DNA of 64,000 nucleotides from Nectonema munidae (Eukaryota > Nematomorpha > Nectonematoida > Nectonematidae), in NCBI GenBank assembly GCA_030549495.1, contig JAUIRK010000553.1, forward strand, positions 1 through 64,000. Reading direction: 5' to 3'. A program made the position numbers and the translations under genes. The stretch's first letter is position 1. The number at the start of each line of letters is the position of its first letter. This document shows positions 35,270 to 46,461 of this stretch, in pieces. Under the pieces are notes generated by a model. That model saw only the letters and a list, made by a program, of their open reading frames with translations. It was not told where the DNA came from and searched no databases.

Positions 35270-37330
35270 ATTATTTAATTTTTTTTTCAAAAATTGATCA
35301 ATGAGTCCAGACTTTCGCTTATTTACTTTTGAATTTAGATGACTCAATTCATTTGTTTTTTCGATTTCCTCATTTCTTTTAGTCTGAGCTGCTTTCATAA
35401 GACTATGTGCCAAATGAATCAAGGCTAAATTTTTGGAATTGATGACATCCTCAAATCTCTTTGAGGCGCTATCAAGTAACTGGTTTGTGGCTTTCTGAAT
35501 ACTTTCAAACTTGCAACTTTTTTCTTCAAAATGTTTTTCAATTTCCTCAATTTTGACTTTAGACTTTCATGTATTTCTTTTAATTGCTGTTTTTCATTTT
35601 CTTTTCTTTTTTCTAATTTTCGTCTTTCTTGCTCTTTCTTTTTTTCCATTTCTAATCCTTCTTTATACATTCGATATGCTGTCTTTCCCAAATCAAGAAG
35701 CTGCGATGTTAATGCCACTGTGTGTGGTTTGTTTTCGAAATATTGCAATCCACTTCTCACAATCATACGTGCATTTAGAGACTTCAAGGATAACTTAAAT
35801 TTGTCATCAGTCAAAATTCTCTTTGAGATTGAAAATTGTCTTTCACTATCTAGATTTCCATGCAAAACACATAGAACAGCTTTAACGACACTCATTAATA
35901 CAGAATATTTCAGCAATCCATCAAAAGCCTTTATTGAAAAAAGATAGCGCCAGTAATGAACAATCCTATCGTCAATATATTTTTCAGGAACAGTTTCTGT
36001 CTGTAGAAGCTTCCATTCATCTATCAAAACATCTGTCTTAATTTTGTGAGGCAATACATTAGCAAGTTTCTCAATGTCGTTCAGAGAACTGATTAGTTGT
36101 CTTCTATGTGGTGAAAGACACCTAAAACACTTCATTATGTTATCATCCAATACAGATGTTTTTAAAATGTAAGAACAGGATTCTTTATAAAAAAGTAAGC
36201 ATTTTTTTGAAAGACTTAAGGATATTTCAGAATCAATGTTAAGTTTATTGATTTCGATTTAAAATTCTTCTCCACATTTCATTTTTTTTGGATCAACAAA
36301 AAGACTTTCTGAATCATTTTTGAAAGAACCTAGTATTTCTTTAAAGCCTCTTATTTTTGAATTGCTTGCTCCAATAGGAATTTTTAAAATTTTGTTTGCC
36401 AATTTGACGGTTAGGTTGAATATTTCATCATAGAGGAGGTGAATTAATGGTTCAGATTTTTGAAACTTTATGCTGATTTTTTCGAATACTTGTACAGCTG
36501 ACCTTATGAAAACAAGTTCGGCTTTTAATGTGGGACTTTTTAGCATATCAACAATAAATTTGTAATAAAAGTTTGATTTTAAAGTACAATTATTTGGTAT
36601 AAAAATCAAAAAATATTTTTTTAGAACATCCTATTGCTCCAATAATTTTTCAACAGAGGTGCCTAAAGTAATCCATCGATTATCAGTATGCTTCTTCATT
36701 TTAGAAACAGGGAAATGCAATTTCTGTTGGACCATATGAAGATCTTCATAACGAGCCGGGCCATCTTTTGAAAAATCTGTAAATGTTGGTTGGAAACAAG
36801 GAAAAATTTTCATTGAGAACTTTGAGACCTTTGGAAAAAGCATTATGAACAACATGAAGCAGGCATGTTCCAACATTGAGAAGAGCTTTTCCCCTGCAAG
36901 TTTTATTGCTTCATTGACCAACATGAATACTTTTTTATTAACAATTGGACCATTACTGAAAAGTAAAATGAAATTTTCCAATCTCAAATGGTTTGTATCC
37001 AGAACACTCATGATTGAATCTGATATAATTTCACCTGGTGCGTGGCCTAAATGCCAGGTTTCCAGATGAAAAGAACAAACTTGATTGAGAGTATTTAACC
37101 AAAATCTCAACATAATTTCAAACTCTTTCTTATCTTCTGAATTGGTTGTCTAATGATATGAAACAACGTAATTCATATCTTTCACATCATCTAAAAACAT
37201 TTTCTTAAAATATGGACCCAGCGCTTCCGTTAATAAGTAACTTGATTTTGTTGGACCAAGTGAAAAGTTTTTGGTATTTTTCCGGGAAATATGTATTCGA
37301 ATATTTCAGCTAAATCATTATTTGAACGTA
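35270..37330 (-). pseudogene. hAT-like transposase with long coiled-coil C-terminus
   Basis: From about 37240 the minus strand reads FSLGPTKSSYLLTEALGPYF, then MLRFWLNTLNQVCSF, LETWHLGHAPGE, LFSNGPIVNKKVFMLVNEA, HTDNRWITLGTSVEKLLEQ (the RW block) and, after a diverged middle, LKYSVLMSVVKAVLCVLHGN and DSERQFSISKRILTDDKF, the dimerisation motif. After that comes a charged, Lys/Glu-rich coiled coil (EMEKKKEQERRKLEKRKENE) and a tail ending KRKSGLIDQFLKKK near 35270 in a shifted frame. There are at least one stop near 37150, a break near 36620 and a shift near 35480. I recognise the domain order from hAT-like proteins of fish and cnidarians, but the subfamily name is uncertain. Confidence 0.75.
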
Positions 37331-37357
37331 ATGAATAATTGGAAGAAATACTTTAAA

Positions 37358-37404
37358 CCCATTTACGACCAATGTTCCCAAAGGGAACGCAGACCAATTC
37401 CTAC
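37358..37404. repeat. piggyBac-type end, second copy of the 35086 MITE end
   Basis: CCCATTTACGACCAATG followed by the same GTTCCCAAAGGGAAC hairpin, preceded by TTTAAA. It is cut after about 47 bp where the next piggyBac-type end begins at TTAA (37405). Confidence 0.75.
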
Positions 37405-37919
37405 TTAACCCTTTCGTGACCATTGTATCATATATGATACATAAACAATTTTACCTTCGCCTGCTTTTTCAATACCCGTGTAATGTTCTACCCCATGAAA
37501 TGGTCGACCCCCATTTTTAACTGCATATTTTTGGATTTTAACATATACTCCATGTAATGTTCGAGTCTTGATTCTAACAATAGCACAAGCCTAGGCTATG
37601 TTAACATTCAGTGCTTGACATTATGCCTAAATTTCATAAAAAACAAACAGTCGGTACCGTAGCCTAGTCTAAGATTGACATTTACCGGTATTAACTATTC
37701 GCTTAGAGTATGCCTATAAAATGTATAAAATACCTGTATACTCACTACAGGTCATTAAAACTACCAGTGACTAAAACAAAAAGGGGAAATGGAAACAAAA
37801 AGAAAACATTCTTTGTTTACAGTCACTTTGTTATAACTACCGAAAGATTGCGAAGCAAGCGCTGTGTAACTAGCGAACAGTTTCAGTATCACACATTCTT
37901 ATACTATAACTCTTTCACT

Positions 37920-38910
37920 GCAATTAAACTTCAAGTGATCGCTGTTGCTGAAGCCAGCAACAATGTGCAATCTGCAAAAAATATGGCATATCAGAAAAGA
38001 ATGTTCGTGATTGGAGGAAGAAAAAGGAAACTTTAAATAAAATGCCATCATACAAATGTGCCAATCTTGGGAAGAGCTGCAAGTGGCCACATCTAGAAGA
38101 AAAAGTTGAAGAATGGGTTACGAGCAATCGGAATGCTGGACTCGCAATATCACGGGGAGCTATAAGAATTTTTGCCCTGAAGGAAGCTAAGAAAATTGGA
38201 ATTACCGAATTTGTTGCTAGTGCTAATTGGTGCTCCCAGTTCATGAAAAGGAATAATCTGGTTATTAGAAGAAGAACTAAAATTGCACAAAGGCTACCCA
38301 AGGAATTGGAAGAAAAGATAACTGGATTTCATAGACTTGTCATTACTCTTCGTAAGAAAAACAATTACAGTTTAAGTCACATTGGAAACATGGATGAAAC
38401 TCCTATGAATTTTGATATGCCTTCAAACCGAACTGCTGATAAGGCTGGGACAAAATCTATTTTAATAAAAAGAACTGGGCATGAAAAAACTCGGTTCACT
38501 GTGGTTCTGAGAGGGGAAAATAAAAAATTAAAAAAAAGAAAAAAGAATGAAATCCAAGGGTTGGGTGGATGAAGAAGGATGTAAGCTTTGGTTAAGCAAG
38601 GCATGGAAGATCAGGCCTGGCGCCCTATTAAGAGAAAAATCTCTTCTTGTATGTATGGGATGGCTTTCGTTCACATTTGGTTGAGACTGTGGATAAAGCT
38701 GTAAAACAAAGCAAAACTGACATGGCAGTAATTCCTGGAGGCCTAACTAGCATATTACAGCCACTCGATGTATCTATCAACCGCCCATTTAAAGATGCGG
38801 TCAGAAAGAAATGGAATGAGTGGATGATTAACGGTGAAAAGACGTTCACTAAATGTGGTAATATGAGACCTCCATCTTTGCCTCTCTTATGCGCCAAATT
38901 TTTTTTCAAA
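37920..38910 (+). pseudogene. pogo/Tigger DDE transposase, broken
   Basis: An N-terminal psq-type HTH reads VAEASNNVQSAKKYGISEKN and VRDWRKKKETLNKMPS. The CENP-B-like second HTH follows: WPHLEEKVEEWVTSNRNAGL, ALKEAKKIGITEF and ANWCSQFMKRNNLVIRRRT. The DDE domain shows HIGNMDETPMNFDMPSNR (first Asp, near 38390), VWDGFRSHLVETVDKAV (second Asp, near 38660) and GGLTSILQPLDVSINRPFKD (third acidic residue). The frame changes near 37990 (between the two halves of the N-terminal domain), near 38540 and near 38640, and the protein is cut after PSLPLLCA. This is the best-preserved part of the pogo element. Confidence 0.88.
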
Positions 38911-39545
38911 TTTTTCTCTCAAAATTGTTTATAAGGTGGAAAAAAATATGAACTATTAAGTGATACCATTAAATTTATACAACACGCTAAGTTTTCGGTA
39001 TTTTGATGAAAATTTTTTAAAACAAGTTTTTTAAAATGTATTCTTTATAGAATCATCAATTTTACCTGAAAATTCTTTTTAAATTAGCTATTTTATTTAC
39101 TTTTTTGTTTGGGACTTCAGTGTCCCATTATGCCTTTGTGGAACAATTATAAATGTCCATATAATAAGATACATAAATACAAATTTTTATAAGATGTGAA
39201 TAGAGATTACATCCAAAGACACAAAAAATAATAGTTACAAATTTCAAAATTTGACAGCTATCCTAATCTTTTTTTCTCTTGCCTGTGTGAGAGTAGATAT
39301 CAGCAGTTTAAAAAATTTTAGCTGTCAAATGTGCTGATATATGTGTTTTCTATATTTTGTGTCTCTGTATTGAATCCCGTGGAACCTGCACGACTTATTA
39401 GCAACACACATAACAGATGTTAATGCAGAAGAGAATCTATCATTTATAGTAGACTAATTTTCGCAACTCTAAAAAAGGGAGTAGATAAAACTGAAGTGTT
39501 CATATTTTTTAACTTCATCACCAAGTTTTACTTTTTATCCTTCTT

Positions 39546-41190
39546 ATGTCTCTGAAAAGTAAAATATACAATAATGGAAGAGAATTGACAATAAGTAAAA
39601 AAGATATAACTGAAATTATGTACACTGAAAACTCAGAAGATGAATTTTTAAAGTTGGACAATGATGATATTCAAGCTCTGATATCTGGTGATGAAGCAGG
39701 ATGTAGCTCAGTAAGATTTTCCAATAATGAAGCGTTTCTCCAAGATGAAGAAGAAGAGAAAAATCCTGAAATTGAATGAAATGCAATAATTCGAAATGCG
39801 TGTGCTCCATCTGTAGAAAATCCTATTGAATAAATTTTTGGATTCATTTTCACAACTGTTAGATTCTTCTCATGACGAATTTTTTGTGTTCAAAAAAGTA
39901 ACAAATTTTGATATATTATTAAAAGATATAATTTTACTAGAAATTCAAAGATATGCTGAACAGAAAGGTCATGTTTTTTCAACCAATGAGCATGAAATTT
40001 CTGCTTTTATTGGGATACATCTTGTGTTTGGTTTTCATAGGCTTCCGACCATAAGAAACTATTAGTCTAAGAACAAAAGTTTAAATGTAAGCTATATTTC
40101 AAATATCATGACATAGTAAATTTACTGAAATCAAACGTTATTTTCATTTCAATAAACAATGATAAAATGGATGGTGATAGGGCTTATAAAGTGAGGCCGA
40201 TTTTCAAACATTATAATGCTGCTTTTGGACAGATATTTTATCCAGAAAAAAATCAGTCAATTGATGAAAGAATGATAAAATTTAAAGGCAAATGTGGTAT
40301 GAAACAGTATGTTAAAGCAAAACTTATTAAGTGGGATTTCAAATGTTGGGTCAGAGCTGGTATTAAAGGTTTCGTTTATCAAATAGAACCCTACGTTGGT
40401 AGAGAAAAAGACATCGAGCATTCTTTAGGCGAAAATGTAATGCGGTTATCACAGAAAGTTTTGCACACGGGTTGTCATCTGTATTTCGACAGTTTTTTTA
40501 CTACTGTCAATCTTATGAAAATGTTGCATGGTAAAGGTATTATGGCGACTGGCATTATACGTGAAAATAGAAAACTACTCCCAAGCGATTTGAAAAATGA
40601 TAAAGATTTGAAAAAAGGTGAAGCTGACTGACATCAAACAGCTGATCGTAAAATCAATGTTTGTAAATGGTTCGACACTCGTGGAATCACAGTGCTATCA
40701 AACTTTATGAAACCAACAGGTATGAAGCTCAGAAAAAAAGAGGAGGAGATGGCTTTATTCAAACAACACCTACTATGATCTCAAATTACAATAGTTATAT
40801 GGGAGGAGTAGACTTGTCCAATCAATACAAAAGCTATTACAATTATGATCATAGATCAACACATAAGTATTACCTAAGAATTTTTTTTGATTTGTTTGAA
40901 ACATCTCTCATAAATTCTTATTTGGTTTTCAAATAGTTAAATAGTGAATATAGTCAATCGTTTATAGAATTTAAGCAGGTTATTGCTACGCGATTGATAA
41001 ACAACTTTACATCCAGAAAGTACCCTTCTTCTTCCACCTCAAAAGAAAAAGATTTCCTTCATCTTCCTAATTTGAGTGAGAGAAGACAAAGATGTTAATT
41101 TTGTTGTAAAAATAAAAGAGAAAGCAGAACATTCATTTTTTTGTGGAGCCTGTGAAAATTTCTCTGTGTACAAAAAGATAGAATCTGTTT
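39546..41190 (+). pseudogene. piggyBac transposase A, broken in several places
   Basis: An acidic N-terminus (39546-39776) is followed by HEISAFIGIHLVFGFHRLPT (the usual N-terminal domain, near 40000). Then comes RAYKVRPIFKHYNAAF and FYPEKNQSIDERMIKFKGKC, which holds the first Asp (near 40262). Next are LIKWDFKCWVRAG, VYQIEPYVG, CHLYFDSFFTTVNLMKMLHG (second Asp, near 40490) and SNYNSYMGGVDLSNQYKSYY (third Asp, near 40810). A Cys-rich C-terminal segment with two C-x2-C pairs lies at 41095-41185. All three catalytic Asp positions are present; frame changes fall near 39780, 40070-40160, 40640 and 41100. It is closest in layout to PGBD-type, vertebrate-like piggyBac proteins. Confidence 0.88.
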
Positions 41191-41397
41191 TTTGAACTTT
41201 CATTTAGAATTATGATTTTATAAACTAAAAACGAGTTTTTTCAATAAAGTATTTTTTATTTTTTCCTTATCAAGTTTTTTATTAGATGAAAAGTAAAACA
41301 CATTTTCCAAATTTCATTTGATACTAAGACTAAAAAATTTGTAGGGCTATTTAACACGATAACTTGGTAAAAATTATCTCCTAGATAAAAAAAAAGC

Positions 41398-41522
41398 GTA
41401 ATGTTGCACTATCCGTGCATCGATAAACTTCTTTCCTATGAAATGAAGATAGTACCGTGCATCGATAAAAAGCCAATTGCATAGGAAAGACGTTTATCGA
41501 TGCACGCATAGTGCAACATTAC
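41398..41522. mobile_element. Fold-back MITE, 125 bp
   Basis: GTAATGTTGCACTATCCGTG begins a ~43-bp arm whose reverse complement ends the element (arm also contains CATCGATAAAC and CTATG). The short centre repeats part of the arm (CCGTGCATCGATAAA). It lies in the 3' flank of piggyBac element A. No target duplication is obvious beyond A-rich flanks. Confidence 0.85.
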
Positions 41523-42112
41523 CAAAAAAAGTTTAAAAGTATCAACCATTAAAACTTTTAATCCATTTTCTAATAAATGAAATTTTTTTTGAAAATTTAA
41601 AATTTTTTTCGAAAATTTAAAATTTTTTTTCCTTATATGCACAGTGGGACACTGGTGTCCCAAATCAATTTCCTGGGTCAATGACATTTAATTTCAAAAA
41701 TGCTTCAGTTTTGTCTTAGTTATATTATAGGAACATTTTTTAATAAGGTTTCACATCATTTTCACTGCGTAACTTTTTCTGTGCCTGAAAGGGTTAACAG
41801 AAGAATAATTCAAAAAGATGTTCGCTAGCTCTGATGAGAGCAGTACATTTGAAGGATTTTAATAAATATTCAATTTTTGTAATTTTTTCTTTTCTGTATT
41901 TATTTATTAATGTTTATTTTCTGTAAAAAAATGTTACTTTTTTGACTTCGGTTGTCGGAAAATTCAAAGCCTAGGCTTATCCGTGTCAAACTTTCCAAAA
42001 CTATACCCCATGTAATGGTCGACCTCTAAATTTTAGGCCATAAAATTGGTCTTCAAATATCGAACATTACATGGGTATATATGGTAGTTTTGTATATGAA
42101 TCTTCTGCTTTA

Positions 42113-44284
42113 CCCTAGGAAGCCCAACAATTTTGCCTACCTAGAAAGCCCATACCGGTCAATTGACCGGTTTAGATTTGTTTACAGTTTTTTTTTAAAT
42201 CTAGAAACTATACAGCATTTAAAAATACTAATTTATTTTTTTTGAACACGCTGTACAATATATTACATAAAATATAAAAATTAAAATATTATTTTAATTT
42301 TTTTTACTAAAATATATAATTTTTAAACTAAAAATATTTTTAAACTTTAAAATAAAATGGCGTGGCAAATGATTAATATTTCAAAAAATAAAAGTTTGCT
42401 TTTAAATGATTCCGATTCAATAAGTGACAGTTTTCAATCCGAAAATTCTTTTTTTTCTTCAAACAATATTTCAAGTTATAGTGAAACAAGTTCTCAAAGT
42501 GAAACATCTTTAGAAACAGAACATATTCGCTTATTTGAAACATACTTTGAAAGTAAAGATGGAACGAAATGGAGTGAAAATCCTTGTAAAACAACAAAAA
42601 GTTCAAGTAAAAATATTGTTCATCAAAGAGGTGGTCCAACAAAATTTATAAGAACTATTTGGTATACATAATATAAATATAATTGTGCAAAAAACAATAG
42701 AAAAAGCACAAAAGCACAATGACATAAATTTTAGTACTGATGAAGTGGAATTGAAGGCTTTTTTGGCTTGTGTATTTTGAGAGGCGTTTTGAAGGGGAAA
42801 AACGAACCTTTATATACATTTTGGTAGGAAAAATATGGGAAGAAAATCTTTAGAGAGATTCAAAAAATAAGTTCAAAAGTATTCTTAGGTATATAAGATT
42901 TGATGATAGCAGTACGAGGATATCTAGAAAGCAATCCGACAAATTTGCTTCCATGCGTGATTTATGGAAATCAGTTATGAAAAACTGCGAAAAAAGCTAC
43001 AAACCATATCTTAACGTTACGATTGACGAGCTATTATTTCCTTGTAAGAGTAAATCTTCATTTATGCAATATATGCCATCTAAGCCGGGCAAATTTGGTA
43101 TCAAGTTTTGGATGATTTGCGATACAAAATCTTATTACATTCTAAACTCCTATCCATATGTGGGAAAAGAGGAAAGAATCGGTTTGTTATCAGAAAGTAT
43201 CGTCATGAATCTGATTGAACCGTATAAAAATCAAGGATTAAATATTACCGTTGATAATTTCTTTACAAATCTGAATTTAGCACAAAAACTTCTACGACAA
43301 AAAACTACTTTAGTAGGTACTATGCGGTCCAATAAAAAAGAAATTCCTACTGAAATTAAAATGAACAAAAGTTCATTTTCACCTTTATGATACCAAATAT
43401 GCTTTTACCCTTGATGATAACATATCTCTATTATGTTATAAAGCTAAAAAAAATAAAGTGGTGTACATCCTATCATCCATGCATGATAAAATCGAAATTT
43501 CATCATCTAAAAGAAAGAAACCAAACACAATTTTATTTTATAATTCCACAAAAGGAGGAGTTGACACAGCAGACGAAATGTTGAAAACATATTCAACTAA
43601 ATGTGGCACAAAAAGGTGGCCTTTATCAGTATTTTTTAACTTGATAGACATTATCTGCCTAAATTCTTTTATAATATGCACAAAGCTTGAAATATTTACG
43701 GCAAGCAGAAGAAAGTTTCTTATTGAATTAGGAGAAACTCTATGTGAAGATAATATAAATCGAAGGAAAACTAATTCTCCTAATTTACTTATCGCCAGAT
43801 CTTCAACAAATAATATTGAAAAAGAAACACAAAGAATAACATGTAGAGTATGTATGAAAAATAAAACAAAAGTAAGTTGCTATGGATGTTCGAAATACAT
43901 TTGTGGTACTTGTTCAGTAAAAGTTTGTGAAAAGTGCATTTTGAAAAAATAAATTCAAATTAAAAATTTTATTTTTTAGTTTTATAAATTTGTTTTTTAA
44001 TAAATAAAAATGATAATAATAATTTAATTAACAAATAGAGATTTTTAAGTTTACATAATTCTATATTATGCAGACCGATCAATTGACCGGTCTGGGCTTT
44101 CTAGATATATTTTGAATCAGTGGTAAGACTTTTGCCAACCATGACAAAATTTTTACTGTATACCGTAGGGAACAATGTTAAATTTAGACTTGTGAAGTAT
44201 CCACTGAAAATAACGAGAATTTTTTTTGCAATGAAGTTTTTAAATGAATCTAGCGGTCAATTGACCGGTATGGGCTTCCTAGGG
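42113..44284 (+). mobile_element. piggyBac element B
   Basis: CCCTAGGAAGCCCA at 42113 is an exact inverted repeat of TGGGCTTCCTAGGG at 44271-44284, close to the classic piggyBac CCCTAGAAAG end. The perfect 18-bp palindrome ACCGGTCAATTGACCGGT lies at 42154-42171. Near-copies are at 44074-44091 and 44252-44269, each beside AAAGCCCA or GAAGCCCA blocks. Flanking tetramers are TTTA and ATAA, so the usual TTAA duplication has decayed or was never exact. It carries one transposase gene. Confidence 0.85.
42357..43952 (+). pseudogene. piggyBac transposase B, well preserved catalytic and Cys-rich parts
   Basis: A serine-rich N-terminus (MAWQMINISKNKSLL, 42357-42668) is followed by a diverged N-terminal domain with a frame change and a stop (42670-42950). 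The core is long and open: YLNVTIDELLFPCKSKSSFM with the first Asp at 43025, then KPGKFGIKFWMICDTKSYYI, NSYPYVGKEE and INVDNFF-like sequence (ITVDNFFTNLNLAQKLL) with the second Asp near 43250. GGVDTADEMLKTYSTKCGTK has the third Asp near 43565. The C-terminus has the cross-brace pattern CRVCMKNKTKVSCYGCSKYI and CGTCSVKVCEKC before the stop at 43952. The frame shifts between 43375 and 43460. It is the least decayed piggyBac in the window. Confidence 0.9.
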
Positions 44285-44329
44285 ATAATTAATAAATATC
44301 GCCTGCTTTTTCTGGTCACAAAAGGTTAA

Positions 44330-44784
44330 GGAAAAAGTAGGAAATATTTTCATACAAAAAGTCATGGTAGTTTTTCACCAAGTCAAAATATTCTAGAAGA
44401 CTAATAAAATAAGGCTTATATTTTTTTCAAATTTAATCTGAAAAATAGAGAATTTTTAACTATAAAATCTTTTCGTGAGTTTAGTTCTTTGAAGGTAAAA
44501 GCAAACGACCTTTCTACGCTATATAATGTTGATTGCCTATCACGTCTTTTCAGATGAATTTTGATAGGTTTTAACGTTGAAACATAGATCTTTAAAAAAA
44601 GTTTAATTCAGTTGAGAAAGTAAATTTAGAAATAACTTGATATAAACTTTATTTTTTCCAAAAAATTGCCAAAAACTTTTAGATTACACAGTCGGGAGCA
44701 CAATTTTCCTTAATTTTTTTGAGGAGCAATAAATTCCTTAAAATTTTTAGAAAAAAATTCGACAAAGACTTAGAGGTTTTTTAC
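44330..44784. other. AT-rich stretch, no gene seen
   Basis: No recognised frame or structured repeat. Confidence 0.6.
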
Positions 44785-45510
44785 GGTTTTAGGACAAAGG
44801 TTTTCCAAAGACAAAAATGTTTCATTCAGAGAATTTTAAATATTCAAACGAGTGACAAATCAAAAGAGTAACAAAAATGGTAAAATTTAAAAGTGACATG
44901 ACAAATTAATGACAAAAACAACAAATCCCAAGAGAGTGACCATAAAACATTTATAAAAATCAGTTATTATTGAATGAATGACAAAAATACGGAAATTCAT
45001 AGGAGCAACAAATCAAAAGAGTGACAAAAATATCTGAAAAAATTAATAAAAGTCTCCTACAATATCTCAAACACAATGAAACTCAATAACTAACAAACTG
45101 AAAAACTATGTAACTAATTAACTAACTAACCAACTAACTAAGTAATCAACAAATTAACAACAAGCTAATCAACTAACTAATCAACAAAGTAACTAACTAA
45201 TCAACAAATTAATTTACTAACTAGCAAAACAAACAAGCTAACCAACTAACTAATCAACAAATTAACTTACTAACTAGCAAAACAAACAAGCTAACTAGCA
45301 AAACAAACAAGCTAACCAACTAACTAATCAACAAAGTAACTAATCATTGTTCTGCTACTCTTTTGATTACTATTTAATTGTCTCACTCCTTTGATTTGTC
45401 ACTCCTCTAAACACTATTTAGAGTGACAAATTTTGTCATTTTTAATTTTTCATTCTTTGATAGTAAATGAAACCTTTTGTCCTTTGACACATTTTGTCCT
45501 TATATCGTTT
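44785..45510. mobile_element. MITE-like element with internal ACTAA simple repeat
   Basis: TTAGGACAAAGGTTTTCCAA at the left and TAAGGACAAAATGTGTCAAA (other strand, right) begin imperfect inverted arms of about 100 bp that also share GTTTCATT and GAGTGACAAATCAAA blocks. The centre (about 45070-45350) is a degenerate CTAA/AACTAACTAACC simple repeat with CAACAAATTAAC interruptions. Non-coding. Confidence 0.6.
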
Positions 45511-46461
45511 TTTGGCCTTTTTGAAAATAAAAAAAAATAAGTATATCAAAATTTTCAAGTTTATACTTTTGCTAAATATTTATAGGTTAAAATAAGATAA
45601 CTTATAAAAGCATATTAATAAAAGTCTATTTTAATTTAATTTGACATTATTAAGAAATTGATACGGAATGATCATTTGTTAATAAAGGGAACTAAGCCGT
45701 TGTTCGAGAATTATGCTCAAAATTATTGAAATTTCTGAATTTTCTCTTCTCGAGATCCTAAAAAAAACGATCCCAAATTTAGGAAAAGGTGTAAGCAAAG
45801 AATTATGCGAAGAAATATGAAGGAAATAATAAACGTTTTACCTGGTTCGAATTTGTATGAATTCTTTGGCATTTTATCTGTAGGCAAATGTATATTGAAG
45901 CCTTTAGATATTTCTACTTTCTTCAAAAATACAACCTCGCTATCAATCAAAGTCTTTTTGTCTAAATGTTATAAGAAAAATCGTTAAGTTTTTTTCCATC
46001 AATTTAATGCAAAGTGAAATTCGTGAATCTCTTTTTCTAAAACTTCAAATAATTTTTGAATAAACAATGGTGTCGATTTTTTAGTACAGTAGTTTATATG
46101 TTGAATTATTTTTTTTAATGACACCTCGAGCTATTAAAAAATTATAGTTAGACCGCTACGTCGAAAATTTTTAGAAAGTTTGTGAACAACTCTTAACGCT
46201 CAACAAGTAAACAAAATCATTCATATATGATAGATCACTACTCTTCAGATGTAATTAAGTCTTTATCTCTCCTTTTTGCCATTTACCATTTATTGAAACG
46301 GATGGTGACAGTCTACCTTTATAGTCTATAAGATATGCTATACTCTAACCAAGTGAAGGTTTTATACCATGACTAAAAATTTCCTTTTGTAAATCTTTAG
46401 GGAGCTGAATTTTTGCTTGAACCGATTTTATTTTTGGTGTTCGAAGGTTAAACTCATTGGT
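45511..46461. other. No gene recognised
   Basis: Overlapping frames on both strands at 45723-45987 exist but neither resembles a family I know. Left uncalled. Confidence 0.5.

Larger units (their letters stand above)
39113..41793 (+). mobile_element. piggyBac element A, inserted in the pogo copy
   Basis: The right end reads CTGAAAGGG then TTAA (41794-41797), matching a CCCTTTCAG-type piggyBac end. Subterminal palindromic blocks with GGGAC and GTCCC lie at 39112-39127 (GGGACTTCAGTGTCCC) and 41647-41662 (GGGACACTGGTGTCCC) in inverted relation. The left terminus proper is not resolved, so the start is set at the left palindromic block. The interior holds the transposase and, downstream of it, a fold-back MITE. 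Confidence 0.6.
37471..42079 (+). mobile_element. pogo/Tigger element, split by a piggyBac insertion
   Basis: Left end ATACCCGTGTAATGTTCTAC and right end (other strand) ATACCCATGTAATGTTCGAT are inverted repeats. The motif CCATGTAATGNTCGA recurs inside both ends (near 37493, 37549, 42007 and 42062), as multiple subterminal sites. The transposase lies at 37920-38910. Coding ends at about 38900, and the remaining C-terminal region would lie beyond the piggyBac at 39113-41793. Confidence 0.7.
37409..44325. mobile_element. Outer piggyBac-type ends (TTAA-flanked) around a nested block
   Basis: TTAA at 37405-37408 is followed by CCCTTTCGTGACCATTG and the perfect palindrome GTATCATATATGATAC. At the other side TGGTCACAAAAGG is followed by TTAA at 44326-44329. 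The two ends are inverted repeats of about 13 bp. Very little of the outer element itself remains visible (about 60 bp left, 40 bp right). TCGCCTGCTTTTTC (14 bp) lies in direct orientation on both inner sides (37457-37470 and 44299-44312). Confidence 0.65.

Noticed and set aside
35511-35947. Two long plus-strand ORFs rich in Phe and Ser
   Set aside because: They are the complement of the Lys/Glu coiled coil of the hAT-like gene.
38377-38909. Minus-strand ORFs opposite the pogo gene
   Set aside because: Shadows of the plus-strand DDE domain, which has the catalytic motifs.
45723-45987. Overlapping frames on both strands as a gene
   Set aside because: Neither strand shows a domain or neighbours that would support coding.
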